NCBI GenBank assembly: GCA_036723735.1
Contig: DAIMGT010000012.1
Location: 1 to 64,000 of the forward strand
Direction of reading: 5' to 3'
DNA length: 64,000 bases
Origin: UBA4656 sp002405525
Lineage (GTDB): Bacteria; Pseudomonadota; Gammaproteobacteria; Xanthomonadales; Ahniellaceae
Of the stretch, positions 38,027-46,867 are shown one piece after another. Numbering within the stretch: the first letter of the stretch is position 1; each line of letters starts with the position of its first letter. A program made the translations under genes and the position numbers. The notes beneath the pieces are model-generated. The model did not search any database. It was not told the origin of the DNA and worked only from the letters and a program-made list of their open reading frames with translations.

Positions 38027-39051
38027 GTGGCGCTGCGCACACGCTCGGCGATCTGGCGGCGCGCTTCGGCCTGGGGCTGCGCGGCGACCCGGCGGCGCGG
38101 ATCGACGGTGTCGGCACGCTGGCCGGAGCGGGCCCCTCGCAGCTGGCCTTTTTCGCCAACCGTGCGTACCGCGCCCAGCTGCCGGGCACGCGAGCCGCCG
38201 CGGTGGTGCTGCGCGAGGACGACGCCGGCACAGCGCCCGGCGCCACCCTGATCAGCCGCGACCCCTACCTCGACTTCGCGCGCATCGCAGCGCTGTTCGA
38301 GCGCCGCGCGCGCCCGGTGCCCGGCATCCACCCGACCGCGGTGGTCGACGCGTCGGCGTCGGTCGATCCCGGGGCCAGCGTCGGGCCGCACTGCTGCGTC
38401 GGACCGCAATCGCGGATCGAGGCCGGCGCAGAACTCGGCCCCGGCTGCGTGATCGGACCCGGCTGCGCGGTCGGCGCGCAGTCGCGGCTGGTCGCGCGTG
38501 TGACCCTGGTGGAGCGCGTGACCCTCGGACGCCGCGTGCTGGTCCACCCCGGCGCGGTGATCGGCGCCGACGGCTTCGGCATCGCGCCCTCGTCCGCGGG
38601 CTGGACCAAGGTGCCGCAACTGGGCGGGGTGCGGATCGGCGACGACTGCGAGATCGGCGCCAACACCACCATCGACCGCGGTGCGATCGAGGATACGGTG
38701 CTGGAGGAGGACGTGCGCCTCGACAACCAGATTCAGATCGGTCACAACGTACGGATCGGCGCCCACACCGCGATGGCGGGCTGCGCGGCGGTCGCCGGCA
38801 GCACGCGCATCGGTCGCTGGTGCCTGATCGGCGGGGCGGCCGGGATCGTCGGCCACCTCGAGGTCTGCGACCGGGTGACGATCACCGCGATGAGTCTCGT
38901 CACCCGCAGCATCCGCGAGCCCGGAGAGTATTCTTCGGGCACGCCGCTGCAACCCCGACGGCAGTGGCGCAGGAACGCGGCGCGCTTCGGCCAGCTCGAC
39001 GCGCTGGCGCGCAGCGTCCGCCGCGGCAACCAGGAGCCCTCCGATGACTGA
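38023..39051 (+). CDS. lpxD: UDP-3-O-acylglucosamine N-acyltransferase
   Basis: A 342-residue lipid A enzyme adding the second acyl chain from acyl-ACP. The N-terminal uridine-binding domain (LAFFANRAYRAQL) is followed by a left-handed beta-helix. Catalytic His241 lies in QIQIGHNVRIG, and GADGFGIAP is a family signature. The start is GTG 38023 in a GTGA junction with skp. The last 8 bases overlap fabZ. Confidence 0.95.
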   Translation: MSGAAHTLGDLAARFGLGLRGDPAARIDGVGTLAGAGPSQLAFFANRAYRAQLPGTRAAAVVLREDDAGTAPGATLISRDPYLDFARIAALFERRARPVPGIHPTAVVDASASVDPGASVGPHCCVGPQSRIEAGAELGPGCVIGPGCAVGAQSRLVARVTLVERVTLGRRVLVHPGAVIGADGFGIAPSSAGWTKVPQLGGVRIGDDCEIGANTTIDRGAIEDTVLEEDVRLDNQIQIGHNVRIGAHTAMAGCAAVAGSTRIGRWCLIGGAAGIVGHLEVCDRVTITAMSLVTRSIREPGEYSSGTPLQPRRQWRRNAARFGQLDALARSVRRGNQEPSDD

Positions 39052-39514
39052 CAATCCGTCCGCAGCGGTCGCGATGCCGCTCGACATCGACCGCATCATG
39101 TCGATGCTTCCGCACCGCTACCCTTTCCTGATGGTGGACCGTGTGACCGCGTTCGAGCCGCATCGGCATCTGACCGCGATCAAGAACGTCACCATCAACG
39201 AACCTTTCTTCCAGGGCCACTTCCCCGGCCACCCGGTGATGCCGGGCGTGCTGATCATCGAGGCGCTGGCGCAGGCGTCCGGCGTGCTGACCCAGTTGTC
39301 CAACAACGGGCCTTCGGTCGAGAGGCCGGTCTACTACCTGGTGAAGGTCGACAAGGCGCGCTTTTCGCAGATCGTGGTCCCGGGCGACCAACTGGTGCTG
39401 CACATCGACCTCAAGCGGACGCTCAAGCGCATGGGCCTGTACGACTGCCGGGCCACGGTTGCCGGACAGGAGGTCGCCTGCGCCGAGATCCTGTGCGCCG
39501 AACGGAGCCGCTGA
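39044..39514 (+). CDS. fabZ: 3-hydroxyacyl-ACP dehydratase FabZ
   Basis: A 156-residue hot-dog-fold enzyme of fatty acid elongation. LPHRYPFLMVDRV and GHFPGHPVMPGVLIIEALAQ contain catalytic His59 and Glu73. It competes with LpxA for 3-hydroxyacyl-ACP, so its place between lpxD and lpxA balances membrane lipid and lipid A synthesis. It overlaps lpxD by 8 bases. Confidence 0.96.
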   Translation: MTDNPSAAVAMPLDIDRIMSMLPHRYPFLMVDRVTAFEPHRHLTAIKNVTINEPFFQGHFPGHPVMPGVLIIEALAQASGVLTQLSNNGPSVERPVYYLVKVDKARFSQIVVPGDQLVLHIDLKRTLKRMGLYDCRATVAGQEVACAEILCAERSR

Positions 39515-39515
39515 G

Positions 39516-40295
39516 ATGGCCGGCGGCATCCACCCGACCGCGATCGTGGATCCCGCGGCCCGGCTCGCCGGCGGCGTCGCAGTCGGCCCGTACAGCGTGA
39601 TCGGCCCGGGCGTGGAAATCGGCGAGAGCACCGTGGTCGGCCCGCACGTGGTGATCCAGGGCCCCACGCGGATCGGCCGCGACAACCGCATCCACCAGTT
39701 CGCCTCGGTCGGCGCCGACCCGCAGGACAAGAAGTTCGCCGGCGAGGACACTCTGCTGCAAATCGGCGACCGCAACACGATCCGCGAGTTCACCACCATC
39801 AACCGCGGCACAGTGCAGGATGGTGGCATCACCCGGATCGGCCACGACAACTGGATCATGGCCTACGTGCACATCGCCCATGACTGCACGGTGGGCAACC
39901 ACTGCATCTTCGCCAACGCAGCCTCGCTGGCCGGCCACGTGCGGGTCGACGACTGGGTGATCCTCGGCGGCTTCAGCCTGATCCACCAGTTCTGCCAGGT
40001 CGGCGCGCACGCCTTCACCTCGATGGGCTCGGTGATCAACCGCGACGTGCCGCCCTACGTGACGGTGGCCGGCCCCTTCGCGGAACCCAAGGGCATCAAC
40101 AGCGAAGGCCTCAAGCGCCGCGGCTTCGACAGCGCGCGCATCATGTCGATCAAGCGCGGCTTCAAGACGCTGTACAAGTCGGGCCTGCCGCTGGCGGAGG
40201 CCCGCGCGCAGCTCGCCAGCGCCGCGGAGGACGCGCCCGACCTGCGGCTGATGCTCGACTTCATCGACCGCAGCGAACGCTCGCTGATCCGTTGA
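39516..40295 (+). CDS. lpxA: UDP-N-acetylglucosamine acyltransferase
   Basis: A 259-residue left-handed beta-helix trimer that starts lipid A synthesis. Hexapeptide repeats begin at once (IHPTAIVDPAARLAGG). Catalytic His122 is in VHIAHDCTVGN, and INRGTV and GLKRRGF are typical. ATG 39516 is one base after the fabZ stop. It overlaps lpxB by four bases. Confidence 0.96.
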   Translation: MAGGIHPTAIVDPAARLAGGVAVGPYSVIGPGVEIGESTVVGPHVVIQGPTRIGRDNRIHQFASVGADPQDKKFAGEDTLLQIGDRNTIREFTTINRGTVQDGGITRIGHDNWIMAYVHIAHDCTVGNHCIFANAASLAGHVRVDDWVILGGFSLIHQFCQVGAHAFTSMGSVINRDVPPYVTVAGPFAEPKGINSEGLKRRGFDSARIMSIKRGFKTLYKSGLPLAEARAQLASAAEDAPDLRLMLDFIDRSERSLIR

Positions 40296-41449
40296 GGCGC
40301 GCCGTGCGCATCGCGCTGGTGGCCGGCGAAGCCTCGGGCGACCTGCTCGGCGCGGACCTGCTCGCCGCCCTGCGCGAACGCTTTCCGGACGCCACGTTCG
40401 GCGGCATCGGCGGCTCCCGGATGCGCGCGGCCGGGCTCGACGCGTGGTGGGACTGCGACGAACTGGCGGTGATGGGGCTGGCCGAGGTGCTGCGCCACCT
40501 GCCGCGCCTGCTGCGTCTGCGCCGCGACCTGGTGGCGCGGCTGCTCGACGGGCGGCCCGACGTGTATGTCGGCATCGACGCGCCGGACTTCAACCTCGGC
40601 GTCGAGCGCCGGCTGAAGGCGCGCGGCATCCGCACCGTGCACTTCGTCAGCCCCTCGGTCTGGGCCTGGCGCGAGGGCCGGGCGGCGAAGATCGGCCGCA
40701 GCGCCGACCGCGTGCTGTGCCTGTTCCCGATGGAGCCGCCGATCTACGCCCGCCACCGCGTGGACGCGCGCTTCGTAGGCCACCCGCTGGCCGACCGCTT
40801 CCCGCTCGAACCCGATCGCGCCGCCGCGCGCGCCGCACTGGGCCTGCCGGCCGACGCGCCGGTGCTGGCCGTGCTGCCGGGCTCGCGGCTGGGCGAGATC
40901 GGCCGGCTCGGGACGGTTTTCGCCGACGCCGCGGCGCGCGTCGCGGCCGAGGTGCCGGGCCTGATGGCCGTCGCACCCATGGCCAGCGCCGCCTGCCGTG
41001 CGGCTTTCGCGCCGACCGCCGCGGCGTCGATGCCCGCGCTGCGCCTGCTCGACGGCTGCGCGCACGAGGCGATGGTGGCTGCCGACGTGGTGCTGCTGGC
41101 CTCCGGCACCGCCGCGCTGGAGGGCATGCTGGCGAAAAGGCCGATGGTGATCGGCTACCGCATCGCACCGCTCACGCACTGGCTCGTGCGCAGCTTCGGC
41201 CTGATGCGGACCGACCGCTATGCGCTGCCCAATGTGCTGGCCGGCGAGGAGCTGGCGCCGGAACTGATGCAGGACGAATGCACTTCGGACCGCCTCGCCG
41301 CCGCCGTGCTGCGCTGGTTCCGCGACCCGGCGGCGGCGGCAGCGCTGGCGCCGCGCTATCGCGAACTGCACCTCGACCTGCGCCGCGGCGCCGCGCGCGC
41401 GGCGGCGGCGGAGATCGCGGACCTGCTGGCCGCGCCCGGCGCCGCATGA
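40292..41449 (+). CDS. lpxB: Lipid-A-disaccharide synthase
   Basis: A 385-residue glycosyltransferase (GT19) joining UDP-diacylglucosamine and lipid X. ALVAGEASGDLLGA, GIDAPDFNLG, FVSPSVWAWREGRA, CLFPMEPP and LPGSRLGEI are family motifs. It starts at TTG 40292 overlapping the lpxA stop; GTG 40304 is the alternative. It ends in an ATGA overlap with rnhB. Confidence 0.95.
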   Translation: MRRAVRIALVAGEASGDLLGADLLAALRERFPDATFGGIGGSRMRAAGLDAWWDCDELAVMGLAEVLRHLPRLLRLRRDLVARLLDGRPDVYVGIDAPDFNLGVERRLKARGIRTVHFVSPSVWAWREGRAAKIGRSADRVLCLFPMEPPIYARHRVDARFVGHPLADRFPLEPDRAAARAALGLPADAPVLAVLPGSRLGEIGRLGTVFADAAARVAAEVPGLMAVAPMASAACRAAFAPTAAASMPALRLLDGCAHEAMVAADVVLLASGTAALEGMLAKRPMVIGYRIAPLTHWLVRSFGLMRTDRYALPNVLAGEELAPELMQDECTSDRLAAAVLRWFRDPAAAAALAPRYRELHLDLRRGAARAAAAEIADLLAAPGAA

Positions 41450-42060
41450 GGCGCGCCCGGCCCGCCCTGCCGGACGGCCTGCGCGTCGCCGGTGTCGACG
41501 AGGCCGGCCGCGGCCCGCTGGCGGGCCCGGTGGTGGTCGCCGCCGTGATCCTCGACCCCGCGCGGCCGATCGCGGGCCTCGCGGACTCCAAGGTGCTCGC
41601 CGAAGCCGCGCGCGAACGGCTGTCCGACCAGATCGTGGCCCACGCGCTGGCCCACGCCGTCGTGGTGGGCGAGGCCGCCGAGATCGACCGCTTGAACATC
41701 CTGCAGGCGACCCTGGCCGGCATGGCGCGCGCCCTCCGTGGGCTCGCTCCCGCCGCCGACCACGCCCTGGTCGACGGTAACCGGCTGCCGAAGGACCTGC
41801 CCTGCCCCGCCACCGCGATCGTCGACGGGGACGCGCTGCAGCCGGCCATCTCCGCCGCCTCGATCCTGGCCAAGGTCGCCCGCGATCGCCTGATGGTGGC
41901 GCTGGACATCCGCTTCCCCGGTTACAGCTTCGCCGCGCACAAGGGCTATCCGACCCCCGAGCACCTCGCGGCACTCGGGCGGCTGGGGCCCTGCCCCGCG
42001 CACCGGCGATCGTTCGCCCCGGTCCGGCGACTGCTGGCGCCCGGCCTGTTCGACGCATGA
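41446..42060 (+). CDS. rnhB: Ribonuclease HII
   Basis: A 204-residue enzyme that cuts RNA in RNA-DNA hybrids and at single ribonucleotides in DNA. VAGVDEAGRGPLAGPVV holds the catalytic Asp-Glu pair. VDGNRLP, AASILAKVARDRLM and HKGYPTPEHLAAL complete the site. ATG 41446 overlaps the lpxB stop. In many relatives dnaE follows directly; here 7.5 kb of accessory genes intervene. Confidence 0.95.
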   Translation: MRRARPALPDGLRVAGVDEAGRGPLAGPVVVAAVILDPARPIAGLADSKVLAEAARERLSDQIVAHALAHAVVVGEAAEIDRLNILQATLAGMARALRGLAPAADHALVDGNRLPKDLPCPATAIVDGDALQPAISAASILAKVARDRLMVALDIRFPGYSFAAHKGYPTPEHLAALGRLGPCPAHRRSFAPVRRLLAPGLFDA

Positions 42061-42140
42061 GCCGGCGCATGAGGGAATTCCTGGTCCTTTCCCGATAAGC
42101 GTGCGAGGCCCCCATTCCGGGGGTGCCGAGGGACCAAGCC

Positions 42141-45100
42141 ATGCAACGCCCGTTCATCGCCGCACTTTCCCTGGCCGCAGCCTTCGCGGCCGGCGCGGCA
42201 GCCGCCAAGGACAGACCCGATCCGTTCCAGGTCAAGGGCTCCACCGGCATCGACTGCCTCGGGACACCCTTCGGCAAACGGATCTCGCTCGGCCGCGATC
42301 AGGAGCCGATCCTGATCCGCCGCCAGACCAACGGTACCGCGGCCAACTTCCAGCTGGCCGGCCTGTCGCTCGCCCAGGAACGCCAGGGTGCGCTCGATGG
42401 TGTGCTGGCCTCGGCCACGCGCATGGCGTCGGCGAACACGGACCTGGACGGCGACGGACGCGACGAACTGGTCGTGGTCGCCGGGCGCAGCAACGGCGCG
42501 ATCGGCGTGCGCACCGTCCGCCGCAGCGCGACCACGGCCGGCGCCAACGACCAGTTCGGCGGATGGGAGTGGACCAGCAACCAAGGCAGTGCCCTGCTCG
42601 ACCTGCAGGTTGCCTCGGCGGATCTCGACGGCAGCACCGACGGTCGCCGCGAAATCGTGGTCGCCGCGCGCTAGGCCAACAACGTGGTCCGGGTCATCGC
42701 CCTGTCGGGCGACGCCAACGGCAACATCGCGCAGGCAAGCAACGCCGCGCTCGGCACCTGGATCCTCCCGGCGGCCGAGTTCAACGGGACGGCCAACGTG
42801 CGGCTTGCCGCCGCCGATGTGTTGCTCGAGGGTCGGGACCAGGTCGTGCTCGTGAGCACCCGCAGCCAGCCGGTGTCCACCTACGCATGGATCGTCGTCC
42901 GCGCGGCGGGCAGCGCGACGGGGACCAACCCGGCGATGACGCTCACCCATCGCACTTTCCTGGACACGCGCGTCTCGCCGCCCAACGAGGTTGCGGATCT
43001 CCAGCTGCATGCCGGCGACCTCGGCGGCAGCGCGGCGGCCGAACTGCTGATCCATGCCACGCCGCAGGACCCGAAGGGCACGCTGGGACCGGTCTCCCAG
43101 GCGCTGCGCTTCTTCACCACCACCCGCGGCAGCGCGAACCAGATCACCGATTTCGCGCTGCAGGCGCCTCCGAACGCCAATACCGTCCCCAACAGCGGCG
43201 AGCGTTTCGTGGCGGTCGCGATGGGCGAGGTCGACCGTCGGCCGGATCTGGAGTTCGTCGTTGCGCGGCAACTTCAGAACACCCCGACCATGCGCATCGA
43301 GGTCTTCAAGGCCCTTTTCAACGCCCAGGGCTTCCCGATCGGCGTCGCGCCCGCGACGCCGGCCATCGTGGCAGACGTCGTGCTCCCGGTCGGCGACGAC
43401 CGCCTCGAGCGCGCCCAGTTCGACCTCGCCGTCGGCGATGCCGACGGGGACAGCATCGGCGACGTCGTTCTTGCGGTGCGCGACAGAGTCACGGCGTCCG
43501 GCAGCGCCGTGCTCACGCGGGTACGGCGCTTCGCCATGCAGCGTCCGGCAGACCCCAACGCCTTTCCCAACCCCGCGAGCTTCCAGTTGCGCAACACCTT
43601 CGACTTCCCGACCAGCTTCGGCGACACCAACGAACTGCAACTGCGACTGGCCGACTGGGACCGGGACAGCGTGCTGGCCGACCTCGGCACGACCTGTCGC
43701 CGCGTGCGCGAGCCGCTGGTGCGCTCGGTGGTCAAGCTGCCGCCGTACTGGGAGCGACTGCAGGCCAACAGCAGCGGCTTTCTCGCCACCATCGGCAAGA
43801 CCCGCACCACCGGGTCGACGCAGGAGCAGCGCTTCGACACCTTCAGCTCGCACGACGTATCGGCCTACCTCGGCGTGTCGGTCGGCGGCGACATCCTCGG
43901 CATCGGCGCCAAGGCGGCGGCCAAGGCGACGGCCGGCTACAACTATGGGTCGCGGCGCGGCGAACTGCGCGGCAGCGAAGCGACCACCACCACCGGCGAA
44001 TCGCAGCAACAGGACCGCGGAGAAGGCCTGGTGGTGGTCGAAGAGAACACCTTCGACTGCTACGACTACCAGGTCCTGCGCGACGGCGTGGCCGACGGCG
44101 GCAGCGACGTGCGCGCCTGCGAGTTGATCCGCCGCGGCGCGAACAACGACCAGCTGCGCAGCTTCACGGCCACCGACCTGCAGACCTGGGACACCTTCAC
44201 CGGCGCGGGAAGCGGCGTGGGGGGCCCACCTTCGCAGTGGATGCCGCTGCAACCGGACTGGGCCAGCATCGCGCTGTTCCGCAACGCCACGGTGAACTTC
44301 GCCCCGGCGTCCGGCACGCAGACGGGCAACGTGACCGACGGCCAGTTCGGTGCCGGCCTGATGTCGCCAGTCGACGCGACCGCGCCCTTCGTGCAGATCG
44401 ACCTTGGCGAGACGCGGGACATCACCAGCATCCGCGTGTTCCCGCTCACGGGCCAGGCCGCCACGCTCGACGGATTTCGCCTGCATGCCTCGGAGACTGC
44501 GTTCGCGGGCGATGCGCCCCCATCGGGGCCTGGCGTGACCGCGATCGAGCCCGACCCGCTGTCGCGCAACGGCGTGGACCGCTGGAACATCCGCACCCGC
44601 GGCAACCTGGCCAGCGGCTTCGCCCCCCTTCGCGCACGCTACGTCCGCCTGCAGCGCCCCGGCACCGCGACCGTTCGCGTGGCCGAGATCCAGGTATTCG
44701 GCGACGTGCACAAGGACCCGCCCGATTACCCGCAGTCGGTGACCGACCCCGTGCGCAACGACGGTCGCTTCCGCGCGCGCGTGGCCAATCGCCGGGGGTC
44801 GCCCGCGCGCTACGTGTGCATCGACGTCCGCGGCGATCTGCTGTGGACCGGCGCGCCGGTGGACACGTCGACCGACCCCTTCGATGCCAAGTTCAACTGT
44901 GCGGCGACCCAGCTCGCGCCGCCGCCGGCGCCCGGGCAACTGCCGGGCGCACCGTTCCTGACTTCGATCTGGAGCAGCGTCACGATCGGCGGCACCGGCA
45001 TCAACGCCTGGGACCTCGCCGATTCCACCACCAATACCGTCGGCTCGAACAACTCGATCTCGCACTCGACCCGCGTCGGCGCCGAACTCGACTTCGAGGC

Positions 45101-45446
45101 CGGCGTCATCGTGCAGGCGGTCGGCGGCGGCGCCTACGAGTACTCGACCGGCGTGACCGAGGAGAACTCGACCACCATGTACTGGGGCCAGGGCTTGATG
45201 TACGCGGGCGCGGTGGGCGGTTTCCCCGCCGGCTCGAACCTCAACTGCGAGTATCGCACGCAGCCCTATGCGTACCGCGCCAGCGAGCGCTCGAACGTCG
45301 GTTACGAGCACCAGTTCACGGTGGTCGACTACGTGGTGCGTGACCTCACGTGGAGCCGGCTGGGACCAGTTCTCCCACCGCAGGATTGCTTCCCCGTGCG
45401 TTCGGACCTCATCTTCCGCGGCGACTTCGAGTCCCCGTCGCCCTGA
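42141..45446 (+). pseudogene. Large secreted FG-GAP/discoidin-like protein split by an in-frame TAG
   Basis: One reading frame of 1,101 codons runs from ATG 42141 to 45446 but is interrupted by TAG at 42672-42674 (codon 178). The protein style carries on unchanged across it: EIVVAAR, stop, ANNVVRVIAL. A signal peptide (ALSLAAAFAAGAAAAK) comes first, then FG-GAP-like repeats (DLDGDGRDELVVVAGR; DLDGSTDGRREIVVA; GDADGDSIGDVVLAVRDR). A discoidin/F5-8-like module follows (FVQIDLGETRDITSIRVFPL to YVRLQRPG...EIQVFGD), with a C-terminal RSDLIFRGDFESPSP tail. One base change from a Tyr codon would explain the stop, so a recent mutation, an assembly error or stop-codon readthrough are all possible. Confidence 0.75.
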
Positions 45447-45871
45447 TTCCAGCCGCCGGCCTGGCGGGACGCATCCTGCCAGGCCCCGGCGCCGGGCGAT
45501 CCTGCCGGCAGCGCAGCAGCACATCGCGCGAGGGCTGGGCTCCGGCAGGCTTCGATCGCGCGGCCGTCGCCGCGGGCGCCTCGCCAGCCGCGACCTCCGG
45601 GGCCGGATCCCACGGGCCCGCATCGCAGTCCACGCGAACTTCGCCGACGGCGAGGCGTCGTGCGCGCGCAAACGCGCCCCCGCGGCTGCGGCAGGGAACC
45701 GCCGCAGCGTCCGAAGGCTCAGCGCCTTCAAGACAACCCGCATCCTGTGGGTTTCTCCAGTCGCGAGTCCGGCACAGGCCCGGACTCGCTCGTGCGAATC
45801 ACGCACTCGCGTGCATGACCCGCGCGCGGGCAACCCATGGCCTGGTCGAAAAGCTGTTTCTTTGCAGCCTG
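45447..45871. other. Intergenic region with hairpin and repeat
   Basis: 425 bases between two convergent genes and without a credible gene. It holds a terminator-like hairpin at its left end and one copy of the ~155-bp stop-anchored repeat at its right end. The middle part (about 45490-45717) is GC-rich and shows nothing recognisable. Confidence 0.7.
45459..45484 (+). terminator. Terminator-like hairpin
   Basis: GCCTGGCGGGA and TCCTGCCAGGC pair over 11 bases (one G-T) around a CGCA loop, 12 bases after the upstream stop. No T-run follows, so factor-independent termination is uncertain. Confidence 0.45.
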
Positions 45872-45875
45872 TCAG
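45720..45875 (-). repeat. Stop-anchored repeat, copy A
   Basis: Read on the minus strand, it starts at the TGA of the VIT-family gene (TGACAGGCTGCAAAGAAAC). It runs about 155 bases to a hairpin-like end (AAACCCACAGGATGCGGGTT). It shares most positions with copies at 53206-53356 and 53581-53736, including a well-kept core (GGGTCATGCACG, then TGATTCGC, GAGCGAGTCCGG, CTGTGCCGG and TCGCGACTGGA). Confidence 0.85.
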
Positions 45876-46561
45876 GCCACCACGCCGAACAGGCCGCCGA
45901 CCGCCGCGGTCGCGGCCATCGCCAGCGCGCCCCAGAAGGTCACGCGCGCCGCGCCGCGGATCGCGCCGGCGCCGCCGACCCAGGCCGCCAGCCCCCCCAG
46001 CGCGGCGAGACAGGCCAGCGACGATCCCGCCACCACGGCCGATAGCATCGAAGCCGGCGACCCCCAGGCCGCCGCCAGCGGCAAGGCGGCGCCCCCGGCG
46101 AAGGTCGCCGCCGAGGCGAGCGCGGCCTGCACCGGGCGCGCGACCTGCAGTTCGGAACGCCCCAGTTCATCGCGCGCGTGCGCGCCGAGCGCGTCGTGCA
46201 CGGTCAGCTGCACGGCGACCTGGCGCGCCAGCGTGGGATCGAGCCCGCGCCGAGTCCAGATGCCGGTGAGTTCGTCGAGCTCGGAGGCCGGATCGGCGGC
46301 CAGTTCGCGCCGCTCGCGCTCGAGGTCCGCGCTTTCGGTGTCCGACTGCGAGCTGACCGAGACATACTCGCCGGCGGCCATCGACATCGCGCCGGCCACC
46401 AGCCCGGCGACCCCGGCGACCAGGATCGCCTGCGAACCGGCACCCGATGCCGCGACGCCGAGCACCAGGCTCGCGGTCGACACGATGCCATCGTTGGCGC
46501 CCATCACCGCCGCGCGCAGCCAGCCGATGTGCTCCGTACGGTGCCGTTCACGGTGCAGCAT
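45872..46561 (-). CDS. VIT1/CCC1-family Fe/Mn transporter
   Basis: A 229-residue membrane protein. RHRTEHIGWLRAAVMGANDG and IVSTASLVLGVAAS form the first VIT helix region, and AGAMSMAAGEYVSVSSQSDT is the signature cytosolic loop. DLERERRELAADPASELDEL is the short metal-binding insert. Three more helices follow (AALPLAAAW, SSLACLAALGGLAAW, RVTFWGALAMAATAAVGGLF). The family moves iron or manganese out of the cytosol. ATG 46561 is the family start. The stop codon is also the first base triplet of repeat copy A. Confidence 0.88.
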   Translation of the reverse strand: MLHRERHRTEHIGWLRAAVMGANDGIVSTASLVLGVAASGAGSQAILVAGVAGLVAGAMSMAAGEYVSVSSQSDTESADLERERRELAADPASELDELTGIWTRRGLDPTLARQVAVQLTVHDALGAHARDELGRSELQVARPVQAALASAATFAGGAALPLAAAWGSPASMLSAVVAGSSLACLAALGGLAAWVGGAGAIRGAARVTFWGALAMAATAAVGGLFGVVA

Positions 46562-46867
46562 CGGTCGCTCCCGGGGTGTGCGCGCTCGGAGATCGTAGCG
46601 CGGACGCCACCGCGACACGACACACGCGCCACCGGCGACCCGACGCATCGCCGTGAACGTGGCGGCCGCCGCCCGCCATACCGGGCGGCGGCAGCGCATC
46701 GCAGGGTGGGCTTCGGCTGCGCGCGAGGTCGCCGATGCACAGGTGCCGAAAGCCACAGTGACAGCCGGCACAGGCCACCCGCGCGCGGTGTGCCTATCGT
46801 GGCGCCCGTGATCGCGTGCCGGAGCCCCGCGATCGACCCCGCCCATCGCACCCCACCGGAGAGCAGC
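46562..46867. other. Divergent intergenic region
   Basis: 306 bases between the VIT-family gene and the Asp-box lipoprotein gene. Nothing credible is encoded. Only weak -10-like sequences (for example CTATCG near 46792) can be seen, with no good -35. Confidence 0.5.

Noticed and set aside
42672..42674. Selenocysteine or pyrrolysine recoding at the internal stop
   Set aside because: The codon is TAG, not TGA, so it is not selenocysteine. There is no sign of pyrrolysine genes, and the position is in an ordinary beta-repeat.
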